From CAILLO01 sp964579735 (GTDB taxonomy: Bacteria; Bacillota; Clostridia; Saccharofermentanales; UBA5734): a stretch of DNA of 64,000 nucleotides. The notes beneath the pieces were generated by a model. That model made no database searches, was not told where the DNA came from, and was given only the letters and a program-made list of their open reading frames with translations. The position numbers and the translations under genes are program-made. This document shows positions 17,589 through 25,050 of the stretch, piece after piece. Location of the stretch: NCBI GenBank assembly GCA_964579735.1, contig CAZOHH010000002.1:1-64000 (forward strand), given 5' to 3'. How positions within the stretch are numbered: the first letter of the stretch is position 1; each line of letters starts with the position of its first letter.

Positions 17589-18099
17589 CGAATGGTTCCA
17601 GCACCTTCCTGACCTCTTCTTCTGCCGTGTCTGCGTCATAGCCGCGTGCGGCGAGGAAACGGGTCATGCGAGCAGCGAGAGGGTTCAGCTCTCTCGTGGG
17701 CGTCTTGTCGGCGAGCTCGGCGCGGAATTTCACGAGCAGGAGCGTGCTGGCCGATTCGGAATCGCTTGAATACTCTTTCAGTATATCCTCGGCAACCGAC
17801 AAGGGAATCCCTCGACGCAACATACGGCCTTTCAAGGCAAAGCGCGACTCTGCGGATCTGCCAGCGGCACCTTTGAAGAGACCCATGGCGACGACTCTGT
17901 TCTTGATGTAGCCTTCCTCGTCCAATGCAATCACCGTCTCTTTGATGATTGCATTCGGGAACCCTTCTCGAAGAAGTTTCGCATAGACGGCGCCGGAAGT
18001 CTTCGCGGCGATTCCGATATAGGAGATGGCGCGAAAACGAGCCCTTCTCAGCAACGTTTCGTTGGATTCCTGCTCAGGATTCTCCGAGTCCGAGGACAT
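17575..18099 (-). CDS. recX: RecA-modulating protein RecX
   Basis: RecX binds RecA filaments and limits or tunes their activity. The chosen ATG at 18099 (MSSDSENPEQ) has GAGGAAGAGGAAG just upstream and overlaps the recA coding end by 26 bp, giving 174 residues. Three-helix repeats of the RecX type are visible: RRARFRAISYIGIAAKTS, IKETVIALDEEGYIKNRVVAMG and the C-terminal AARMTRFLAARGYDADTAEEEVRKV. Overlap with recA means it follows SOS control of that gene. Confidence 0.93.
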   Translation of the reverse strand: MSSDSENPEQESNETLLRRARFRAISYIGIAAKTSGAVYAKLLREGFPNAIIKETVIALDEEGYIKNRVVAMGLFKGAAGRSAESRFALKGRMLRRGIPLSVAEDILKEYSSDSESASTLLLVKFRAELADKTPTRELNPLAARMTRFLAARGYDADTAEEEVRKVLEPFDGHE

Positions 18100-19207
18100 C
18101 GTCTTCCTCTTCCTCCGCATCTCCTGCATCCACGGTCTTGACTGCGCCAACGGGGGCTTTCTTGAACGTCTCTCGAATCCTCGACTCGATTTCGTCCGTC
18201 ATTTCCTTGTTGGCTTTCAGGAACAGACGCACGTTGTCCTTGCCCTGACCGATTCGTTGACTCTTGTAAGAGAACCAGGCACCGCTCTTGTTGATGATAT
18301 CGAGGGAGACGGCCAGATCGATCAGACAGCCCTCCTTCGAGATACCTTCCCCGTAGATGATGTCGAACTCGGCCTCCTTGAACGGCGGGGCGACTTTGTT
18401 CTTGACCACCTTGACGCGCGTGCGGCTTCCGATCACATCGGTCCCGTTGCGCAGGGTCTCCGTCTTGCGGACATCCAATCGAACGGAGGCGTAGAATTTG
18501 AGTGCACGCCCACCAGGCGTGGTCTCCGGGTTTCCGAACATCACGCCGACCTTTTCCCGAAGCTGGTTGATGAAGATCGCGACCGTGTTGGACTTGCTGA
18601 TGATGCCTGCAAGCTTTCGAAGAGCCTGGGACATCAGCCTCGCCTGCAGGCCGACGTGGGAATCGCCCATCTCGCCATCGATTTCTGCTTTTGGAACCAG
18701 CGCCGCGACGGAGTCGATGACGATCACGTCGATTGCACCGCTTCGGACGAGCGCTTCCGTGATTTCAAGCGCCTGCTCCCCGGTGTCGGGTTGGGAAATG
18801 ATCAGGTTGTCGATGTCGACGCCGAGTTTCGCGGCATAGGCAGGATCGAGGGCGTGTTCGGCATCGATGAAGGCGGCGGTGCCGCCGGCCTTCTGCGCTT
18901 CTGCAACGATATGCAGGGCCACGGTGGTCTTGCCCGAGGATTCAGGCCCGAAGATCTCGACGACGCGGCCGCGCGGGACGCCGCCGACCCCAAGGGCGAT
19001 ATCGAGGGTGATCGCACCGGTCCGGATCGCCTCGATGGTGGTATCGGGTCGATCGCCCATCTTCATCGCGGCACCCTTGCCGAATTGCTTCTCGATCTGG
19101 CCGAGAGCGATGTCGAGAGCCCGTGCACGATCCGCTGCGACGCGGCTGAGTTCGGGACCGGCCTTGCCTGGGTTCTTCTCGGACTGGGACCTGTTGTTGA
19201 ATGCCAT
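18074..19207 (-). CDS. recA: Recombinase RecA
   Basis: RecA forms filaments on single-stranded DNA, exchanges strands and triggers LexA self-cleavage. At 377 residues it has Walker A GPESSGKTTVAL, the MAW motif region, Walker B VIVIDSVAALVPKAEIDGEMG, loop L2 with FINQLREKVGVMFGNPETTPGG, and a typical acidic C-tail DAGDAEEEEDDVLG. ATG at 19207 follows GGAGGATTCTTCC. An SOS box and a strong promoter lie directly upstream. recX, rimO and pgsA follow without an obvious terminator. Confidence 0.99.
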   Translation of the reverse strand: MAFNNRSQSEKNPGKAGPELSRVAADRARALDIALGQIEKQFGKGAAMKMGDRPDTTIEAIRTGAITLDIALGVGGVPRGRVVEIFGPESSGKTTVALHIVAEAQKAGGTAAFIDAEHALDPAYAAKLGVDIDNLIISQPDTGEQALEITEALVRSGAIDVIVIDSVAALVPKAEIDGEMGDSHVGLQARLMSQALRKLAGIISKSNTVAIFINQLREKVGVMFGNPETTPGGRALKFYASVRLDVRKTETLRNGTDVIGSRTRVKVVKNKVAPPFKEAEFDIIYGEGISKEGCLIDLAVSLDIINKSGAWFSYKSQRIGQGKDNVRLFLKANKEMTDEIESRIRETFKKAPVGAVKTVDAGDAEEEEDDVLGLGES

Positions 19208-19224
19208 GGAAGAATCCTCCTACC

Positions 19225-19236
19225 GAACATTTGTTC
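19225..19236 (-). promoter_or_regulatory. LexA (SOS) operator of recA
   Basis: The palindrome GAACAAATGTTC on the minus strand fits the Gram-positive SOS consensus GAAC-N4-GTTC exactly. It lies just downstream of the -10 box and before the ribosome site, where bound LexA would block transcription. No lexA gene is in this window. Confidence 0.85.
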
Positions 19237-19243
19237 TTATTTG

Positions 19244-19272
19244 ATTATAAGGAAAGGCATCGACATCGTCAA
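19244..19272 (-). promoter_or_regulatory. Sigma-A promoter of recA-recX-rimO-pgsA
   Basis: A minus-strand -35 TTGACG (19267-19272) and perfect -10 TATAAT (19244-19249) with a 17-bp spacer. The SOS operator begins 7 bp downstream of the -10. Confidence 0.85.
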
Positions 19273-19288
19273 CCACCGATGCGACGAT

Positions 19289-20944
19289 TCATCCGTCAAG
19301 TGGGGGTGTTTTCGACGATTTGCCGACGAATCGGCGGTTCAGACGTTCCAACGTCCCACGGACCTCGGGAAGACCCAACAGGAACGCGATGCCGAGATAT
19401 GCGACCGCACCGATGCTCACGCGGATTCCGATCCATAGGAACTGCGCGACCTTGGATGCAGGTTCGATCGGAACGAGTCCGGCTAGAAAGATGGCGGCTC
19501 CAGCGGCGATCGTGGACAGGGACGATTTCACGAGGAAGGGGGTCAGTGGCTTGGGAGCATGTTGGGAATGCCGCGTGCGTAGACGGACATATAGGAATAC
19601 TGCGGAAAGCACACTGGATATGGAGTATGCGAGGGACATCCCTGCGACTCCCAGATTCGTGGACGCGGTGAAAGCGAGGCAAAGGAGGACGTTGGAAGCA
19701 AGCGACAGGATGCCGGCAGCCAGAGGGATCCTGGTCTTTCCCATCGAATAGTAGGTCATGTTCATCAGGAAGACGAAAGTGTGGCTGATGATGGCGACGG
19801 AGTAGAATGCGAGGACCTCGGCGGTCAGAAGGACCGAGGCCTGCGACATCCCGTCGTTCCATTGGAAAAGCGCACGGATGATGTCCTGTCGGAGCAGCAG
19901 GACCAACATGGCAGAGGGTACGGTCAGGAAGAGGGCGCCACGAAGACTACCGGTAAGCATTCGACGGAAGTCGGGTGCGTCCCCGGCTGCATATCGAGCG
20001 GAAAGGGATGGCAGCATGGCGGTTCCGACCGCGACGGCGAAGATTCCGTATGGGAGCTGCCAGATGGTGATGGCCAGATTCATGGCACTGACCGAGCCTG
20101 CATCGAACCGGTTGGCGAAAGCGGAGAGGACGATCAGGTTGACCTGGATGATGGAGGCGGAGAAGATCGTGGGGATCGCCGTTCGGACGATACGGCGGAA
20201 TCCTTCGTCGCGATGATCGAGCGAGGGGAGGTAATGCGAGAATTCCTTTCGCGCGAGGATGAACTGGAATGTGAAATATCCCGCGGCACTCAGCAGGATG
20301 CCGCCCGCAGTGCGGACGACTGCCGAGGCGTCGGGAGCACCGAGAAGGATGAGGCTGACCATGCAACCGATGTTGTAGATCGCTGGCCCCCATGCGGAGG
20401 CGCCGAATCGACGGTAGGCGTTCAGGATGCCGATGCTGAGTCCGGCGAGCATGATATAGACGACGGAGGGGAAAAGGACACGCGAAACCTCGGTCGACAG
20501 GGAGACGACAAGGGCGGACCGTGGGCCGGCGAGGAGAGGGAGCAACCATCCGATGGTCAATTCGCCGAGAATGACGGTCACGGCCATGAGAATCAGTGTG
20601 TAGTTCATGAAGATGCTGACACTGCGCCAGCCCGACTTCTCTTCACCGCGCTCCAGACTCCCTGCGAGGAAAGGCGTGAGGGCCGCCTGGATGGAGCCTC
20701 CGACCAGAAGCTGGAACATCAGGTCGGGGATCTGGAACCCCAGGAAATAGGCATCCGACAGGTCCCCCATTCCGAACTGCGCTGGGATGAGCATCTGCCG
20801 GAAGTATCCGGTGAGTCGGCTCAGGATCAGGGAAGTCATCAATATCGCGGCCGCACCCGCGATATTGTGTCGGCGCGCTGGCTCTTGCCGAGCGGAATCA
20901 GGCGCTGGAGGTGCCGCGTCCGGAACCACGGGGTTCCGGCTCAC
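19289..20944 (-). CDS. murJ: Lipid II flippase MurJ
   Basis: MurJ flips the peptidoglycan precursor lipid II across the membrane. The 551-residue protein has about 14 hydrophobic segments of the MOP superfamily. Family landmarks seen include SLILSRLTGYFRQMLIPAQFG near the first span, LGFQIPDLMFQLLVGGSIQAALTP and LPYGIFAVAVGTAMLPSLSA. A 25-residue Pro/Ala-rich cytoplasmic N-terminus precedes the first span. The GTG start at 20944 overlaps the cinA stop (GTGA). It is the last gene of the proC-to-murJ operon; the recA promoter begins just beyond it. Confidence 0.93.
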   Translation of the reverse strand: MSRNPVVPDAAPPAPDSARQEPARRHNIAGAAAILMTSLILSRLTGYFRQMLIPAQFGMGDLSDAYFLGFQIPDLMFQLLVGGSIQAALTPFLAGSLERGEEKSGWRSVSIFMNYTLILMAVTVILGELTIGWLLPLLAGPRSALVVSLSTEVSRVLFPSVVYIMLAGLSIGILNAYRRFGASAWGPAIYNIGCMVSLILLGAPDASAVVRTAGGILLSAAGYFTFQFILARKEFSHYLPSLDHRDEGFRRIVRTAIPTIFSASIIQVNLIVLSAFANRFDAGSVSAMNLAITIWQLPYGIFAVAVGTAMLPSLSARYAAGDAPDFRRMLTGSLRGALFLTVPSAMLVLLLRQDIIRALFQWNDGMSQASVLLTAEVLAFYSVAIISHTFVFLMNMTYYSMGKTRIPLAAGILSLASNVLLCLAFTASTNLGVAGMSLAYSISSVLSAVFLYVRLRTRHSQHAPKPLTPFLVKSSLSTIAAGAAIFLAGLVPIEPASKVAQFLWIGIRVSIGAVAYLGIAFLLGLPEVRGTLERLNRRFVGKSSKTPPLDG

Positions 20945-22221
20945 CGAAGGAGCCTCCGACGAATCATGTCAAGGGCGTTGAGTGCCGAGACATAGCGGAT
21001 CCGCTCACGGCTGCCGAAGTTGTGCAAGGTCCGGACCTCGACGCCATCGGCATCCGCGAGAGCCAGATGGACGAGCCCGACGGGCTTCGTATCGGTTGCC
21101 CCCCCGGGTCCGGCGATGCCGGTCACCGCGACAGCGAGGTCGGATCCGAAGCGTACCCTGCATCCCTTTGCCATGGCGATCGCACATTCTTCGCTCACGG
21201 CACCCTGTTCGAGGAGGATTCCGGCCGGGACGTCCAGCATCGCGCGCTTGACGTCGTCCGAGTAGGCGATGATGCCGCCGAGAAGAGAACGACTCGCGCC
21301 GGGAACGGAAGCGAACATCGAAGCGGCCATGCCGGCCGTGCAGGACTCGGCGAACGACACCGTCCTTCCCTTCGAGACGGCAAGGTCGACGGCGACTTCG
21401 GGCATCGTGCGCGAACCCGTTTCGTAGATATACTCGCCGAGGCGGCGGCGGACCTCGTCGACCAACGGGGGGCGCAAGTCGGGTTCCGTGTCGTTTTCCA
21501 CTCGCTGGGTGATGCGGAACATGACTTCACCATCCGAGCAGTAGGGGGCTATGGTCGGGTTGGTCTGGGCGGTGATGAGGTCCGATAGGAGATGCTCCGC
21601 CCTGGATTCGCCGATTCCGATCATTCGCAGATAGGTCGAACGGAAGTGGAAGGGGGATCTCTCCGTCAGATAGGATGCGGCCTGCGCTTCGAACATGGCC
21701 TGCAGCTCCCCTGGCGGACCAGGGAACAGGAGAAGCGCGGAAGGTCCCGCTGCGTCGTCCGGCAATTCGATCAGGCACCCAGGAGCGGTACCCCGGCCGT
21801 TCGGGAATACGATGCAGCCTTCGGGCAACATCGCCTGCTTCCGGTTGTTGTCCGTCAGCGGTCGGTTCAGGCGTGCGGCGATGGATTCGATGGCTTGGAG
21901 GCTAGGTGCATGCAGCTGAAGAGCGCGACCGGAGAACCGAGCCGCGCAGGCCATGGTGATGTCATCGGCGGTCGGACCCAGCCCACCCGTCAGGAGCACG
22001 CAGCCCGAGCGGGCGACCGCGATGCGGATCGCCTCCACGAGACGGTCGGGGTTGTCGCCGACGACCGACTGATGGTAGGAAGGAATTCCGATTTCCGAGA
22101 GTCTTCGGGCGAGAAAGGCCGCATCGGTGTTGACGACCTGCCCCATGAGCAGTTCGGTCCCTACGGACAGGATCTCGCACGAGCGGAACGGCTTGTTCGT
22201 CCGAATACCGGATTCGGTCAT
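20941..22221 (-). CDS. cinA: CinA: competence/damage-inducible protein with NMN amidohydrolase domain
   Basis: A two-domain protein. Residues 15-180 form a molybdopterin-binding-like (COG1058) domain with SVGTELLMGQVVNTDAAFL and LTGGLGPTADDITM; in homologues this domain hydrolyses ADP-ribose. Residues 265-426 form the CinA C-terminal domain with VSFAESCTAGMAASMFASV and AVTGIAGPGGAT, the deamidase that turns NMN into nicotinic acid mononucleotide. In many Gram-positives cinA lies next to recA; here murJ intervenes. ATG at 22221 follows GAGGGA and overlaps the region of the folD stop. A run of seven G codes for PGG in the C-terminal motif. Confidence 0.95.
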   Translation of the reverse strand: MTESGIRTNKPFRSCEILSVGTELLMGQVVNTDAAFLARRLSEIGIPSYHQSVVGDNPDRLVEAIRIAVARSGCVLLTGGLGPTADDITMACAARFSGRALQLHAPSLQAIESIAARLNRPLTDNNRKQAMLPEGCIVFPNGRGTAPGCLIELPDDAAGPSALLLFPGPPGELQAMFEAQAASYLTERSPFHFRSTYLRMIGIGESRAEHLLSDLITAQTNPTIAPYCSDGEVMFRITQRVENDTEPDLRPPLVDEVRRRLGEYIYETGSRTMPEVAVDLAVSKGRTVSFAESCTAGMAASMFASVPGASRSLLGGIIAYSDDVKRAMLDVPAGILLEQGAVSEECAIAMAKGCRVRFGSDLAVAVTGIAGPGGATDTKPVGLVHLALADADGVEVRTLHNFGSRERIRYVSALNALDMIRRRLLR

Positions 22222-22230
22222 GTTCTTCCC

Positions 22231-23088
22231 TCAGCTGGCCTTCATGGCCCGGCGATAGGCATCCAGCGTGTTCTTGAGCAGCATGGCGATGGTCATCGGT
22301 CCTACTCCGTTCGGGACCGGCGTGACGGCGCCCGCGACTTCGACGACGCTTTCGAAGTCGACATCACCGACGACTTTCCCCTCCTCGTTGCGGTTGATGC
22401 CGACATCGACGACGACGGCACCCGGCTTGATCCAATCCCCCTTGACGAACTTCGGTCTGCCGATGGCTACGATGACGATATCGGCTCTACGCACGACCCC
22501 CGGAAGGTCCTTCGTGCGGGAATGGCAGATCGTGACCGTGCCGTGGGCCTTCAGCAGGAGTTGGGCGATCGGCTTTCCAACGATGTTGCTGCGTCCGATG
22601 ACGACGCATTCCTTCCCTGCGACTTCGATGCCGGCGCGACGAAGCATTTCCATGCAGCCAGCCGGTGTGCAGGACACAAGTGCATCCCGCCCGAGGGACA
22701 GAAGTCCGACGTTCACGGGGTGCAGCCCATCGACATCCTTATTGGGGTCGATGGCGCAGGTGATCCTGAATTCATCGAGATGCTTCGGGAGCGGAAGCTG
22801 GCATAGGATGCCGTCGACATTCGGGTCCTGGTTGAGCGTGTCGACGAGATCGAGCAGTTCCTTTTCGGAAACGTCCGCTGGCAGTTCGTATCCGAACGAC
22901 TTCATCCCGCACTCGACCGTAGCCTTCTTCTTGTTCCGCACGTAGATCGAGGAACCGGGGTCCTCTCCGACGAGTATGACGGCAAGTCCTGGAACCCGCG
23001 TGCCTTCACCGAGCTGTGCGACCTGCTGCTGGATCTCCATTCGAATCGTTTCTGCTGTTTCCTTGCCACGAATCACCAATGCGCTCAT
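22231..23088 (-). CDS. folD: Methylenetetrahydrofolate dehydrogenase/cyclohydrolase FolD
   Basis: FolD interconverts 5,10-methylene-THF and 10-formyl-THF, feeding purine and formyl-Met synthesis. The catalytic Lys lies in SIYVRNKKKATVECG, the substrate motif in ILCQLPLPKHLDE, and the NADP-binding motif is GRSNIVGKPIAQLLL. The C-terminal signature reads TPVPNGVGPMTIAMLL: an Asn replaces the first Gly of the usual PGGVGPMT, a small variation. The 285 residues are normal for the family. The ATG at 23088 overlaps the ygiQ stop by four bases. Confidence 0.96.
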   Translation of the reverse strand: MSALVIRGKETAETIRMEIQQQVAQLGEGTRVPGLAVILVGEDPGSSIYVRNKKKATVECGMKSFGYELPADVSEKELLDLVDTLNQDPNVDGILCQLPLPKHLDEFRITCAIDPNKDVDGLHPVNVGLLSLGRDALVSCTPAGCMEMLRRAGIEVAGKECVVIGRSNIVGKPIAQLLLKAHGTVTICHSRTKDLPGVVRRADIVIVAIGRPKFVKGDWIKPGAVVVDVGINRNEEGKVVGDVDFESVVEVAGAVTPVPNGVGPMTIAMLLKNTLDAYRRAMKAS

Positions 23089-25049
23089 CTTCTTCGATTC
23101 CTCCTATTGTCGTTCATCTTGCCGTTTCCATCTTCTGGTCTATCCGTATGGGATGGAGGAGCGTTTCCTCCGGGTCTCAGCAGGCATTCGGGACCGAATC
23201 CGATCAGATCCTCGCGTCCAGCCCTGCGCAAAGCCTCCTCGACCAGAGGACGGTTGGCTGGCTTGGTGTATTGAAGCAGGGCGCGTTGCAGCACCTTCTC
23301 CCGTTCATCGGGGATGTGGACCTCCTCCAGGGTAAAAGGATCGAGGCCGGTCCAGTACATGCTGGTCGAAGCCGTACCGGGAGTCGGGTAGAAATCCTGG
23401 ACCTGTTCGGGGACCACGCCTTGTTCGCGAAGCGCCTCCGCGAGAAGAATGGCGTCCGCCAGCGCGCTGCCGGGATGACCCGACATCAAGTATGGCACGA
23501 GGTACTGCTCCTTGCCGATCCTGCGGTTCATGTCGTAGAAGTCCCTGCGGAACTTCTCGTATGCTTCGGGACCGGGCTTCCCCATCAAGGCGAGGACACC
23601 GGGAGAGACATGCTCCGGAGCGACCTTGAGCTGGCCGCTCACGTGGTGTTCGCAGAGTTCCTCGAGGAAAGACGGATCCTTGTCCATCTGCAGGTAGTCG
23701 TAGCGGATTCCCGACCGGATGAAGACCTTCTTGACGCCCGGGAGGCATCGCACCTTGCGCAGGAGTTCGATGTATTCGGCGTGATCGGCGCGAAGGGATG
23801 GGCATGGCGTCGGAGCGAGGCAGCGCCGGGTCCTGCAGACGCCCCCCCTCCCCTGCATCTCGCAGGGCGTGGCGCGGAAATTGGCCGTCGGGCCTCCTAC
23901 ATCGTGGATGTAGCCCTTGAAGTCGGGGTCATGCGTCATGGCTTCCGCTTCTCGTACGACGGAATCGGCGCTTCTGCGCTGGACCAGACGCCCCTGATGC
24001 AGGGTGATGGCGCAGAAGGAGCAACCGCCGAAGCAGCCTCTATGGCTCGTGATGCTGAAACGAACCTCCTCGAGCGACGGCACGCCCCGCGGACCATACA
24101 TGGGGTGGGCACGACGCTCATAGGGGAGCGCATGGACCTCATCCAGCTCCTTCATCCCCATTGGTTTCTGAGGTGGGTTCTGCACCAGGTAGCGTGCTCC
24201 GTGCGCCTGAACGAGCGTGCGGCCTTCCAAAGGGTCCTGCTCGTAGAACTGGTACCGGAAGGCGACGGAATAGGCAAGCGAATCTCCGGCGGTCTCTTCG
24301 AAAGATGGAAGAAGCGTGTGACTTCCATCGTCGGGCAGGATACGGCCGAGAAGCTGCCTGCGCGTCTTCGAGGAGGCGTTGAGGCGGAAGTCCGCATTGG
24401 ATTCGACGAATTCGGCAAGAGCTCTGGGCATCGACTCCGTCTTCACGAGGACACAGGTCCCGCGGAGGTTCACGATACGCTGGACCGATACTCCCTTTCG
24501 AAGAAGCTCTGCGATTTCAACGACGGGCTTCTCCCCCATTCCATAAACGAGGATGTCGGCTCTCGTGTCTTGTAGGATGCTGCGTCGGACTTCGCCCGCC
24601 CAGTAGTCATAATGGGCGAATCGGCGCAGGCTTCCCTCGACGCCGCCGAGAATGAGCGGCATCTTCTCTCCGAACTGGGTCCGGACCAGGTTGCAATAGC
24701 GGGTCAGGGCGCGATCGGGACGCCGGCCGGAAGCACCGCCCGGGGAGTAACGGTCGTCGCTGCGACGTCGCTTCGCCGCCGTGTAGTTGTCGACCATCGA
24801 ATCGACCACGCCGGACGTGACCATGACGCCGAGTTTCGGCACGCCGAAGATCTTGAGACAATCCTTGACTTGAACATCGGGTTGGGCGAGAACGCCGACC
24901 CGGAAGCCGCGCGACTCCAGAACGCGCGTGATGACCGCGGTCCCGAAGGACGGATGGTCCACATAGGCATCGCCGGTGATGAACAGGAAATCGAGGGCAT
25001 CCCAGCCTCTCGATTCCATCTCCTCTCGATTGACCGGGAGAAAAGGCAT
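23085..25049 (-). CDS. YgiQ family radical SAM protein
   Basis: A 654-residue member of the UPF0313/YgiQ family, widespread but without an established substrate. The radical SAM cluster motif is HRGCFGGCSFCAITLHQGR (CxxxCxxC). The N-terminal GDAYVDHPSFGTAVITRVLE, RTQFGEKMPLILGGVEGSLRR and the long Cys-bearing stretch after the SAM motif (about residues 390-425) are family hallmarks. The start ATG at 25049 directly follows the ftsK stop. Its place inside a run with folD and ftsK gives no clear functional hint. Confidence 0.93.
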   Translation of the reverse strand: MPFLPVNREEMESRGWDALDFLFITGDAYVDHPSFGTAVITRVLESRGFRVGVLAQPDVQVKDCLKIFGVPKLGVMVTSGVVDSMVDNYTAAKRRRSDDRYSPGGASGRRPDRALTRYCNLVRTQFGEKMPLILGGVEGSLRRFAHYDYWAGEVRRSILQDTRADILVYGMGEKPVVEIAELLRKGVSVQRIVNLRGTCVLVKTESMPRALAEFVESNADFRLNASSKTRRQLLGRILPDDGSHTLLPSFEETAGDSLAYSVAFRYQFYEQDPLEGRTLVQAHGARYLVQNPPQKPMGMKELDEVHALPYERRAHPMYGPRGVPSLEEVRFSITSHRGCFGGCSFCAITLHQGRLVQRRSADSVVREAEAMTHDPDFKGYIHDVGGPTANFRATPCEMQGRGGVCRTRRCLAPTPCPSLRADHAEYIELLRKVRCLPGVKKVFIRSGIRYDYLQMDKDPSFLEELCEHHVSGQLKVAPEHVSPGVLALMGKPGPEAYEKFRRDFYDMNRRIGKEQYLVPYLMSGHPGSALADAILLAEALREQGVVPEQVQDFYPTPGTASTSMYWTGLDPFTLEEVHIPDEREKVLQRALLQYTKPANRPLVEEALRRAGREDLIGFGPECLLRPGGNAPPSHTDRPEDGNGKMNDNRRNRRR

Positions 25050-25050
25050 G

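Noticed and set aside
18026..19438. A 470-codon plus-strand frame opposite recA that runs across the recA promoter and SOS box
   Set aside because: Antisense shadow; covering the regulatory region and both gene ends makes coding use implausible.
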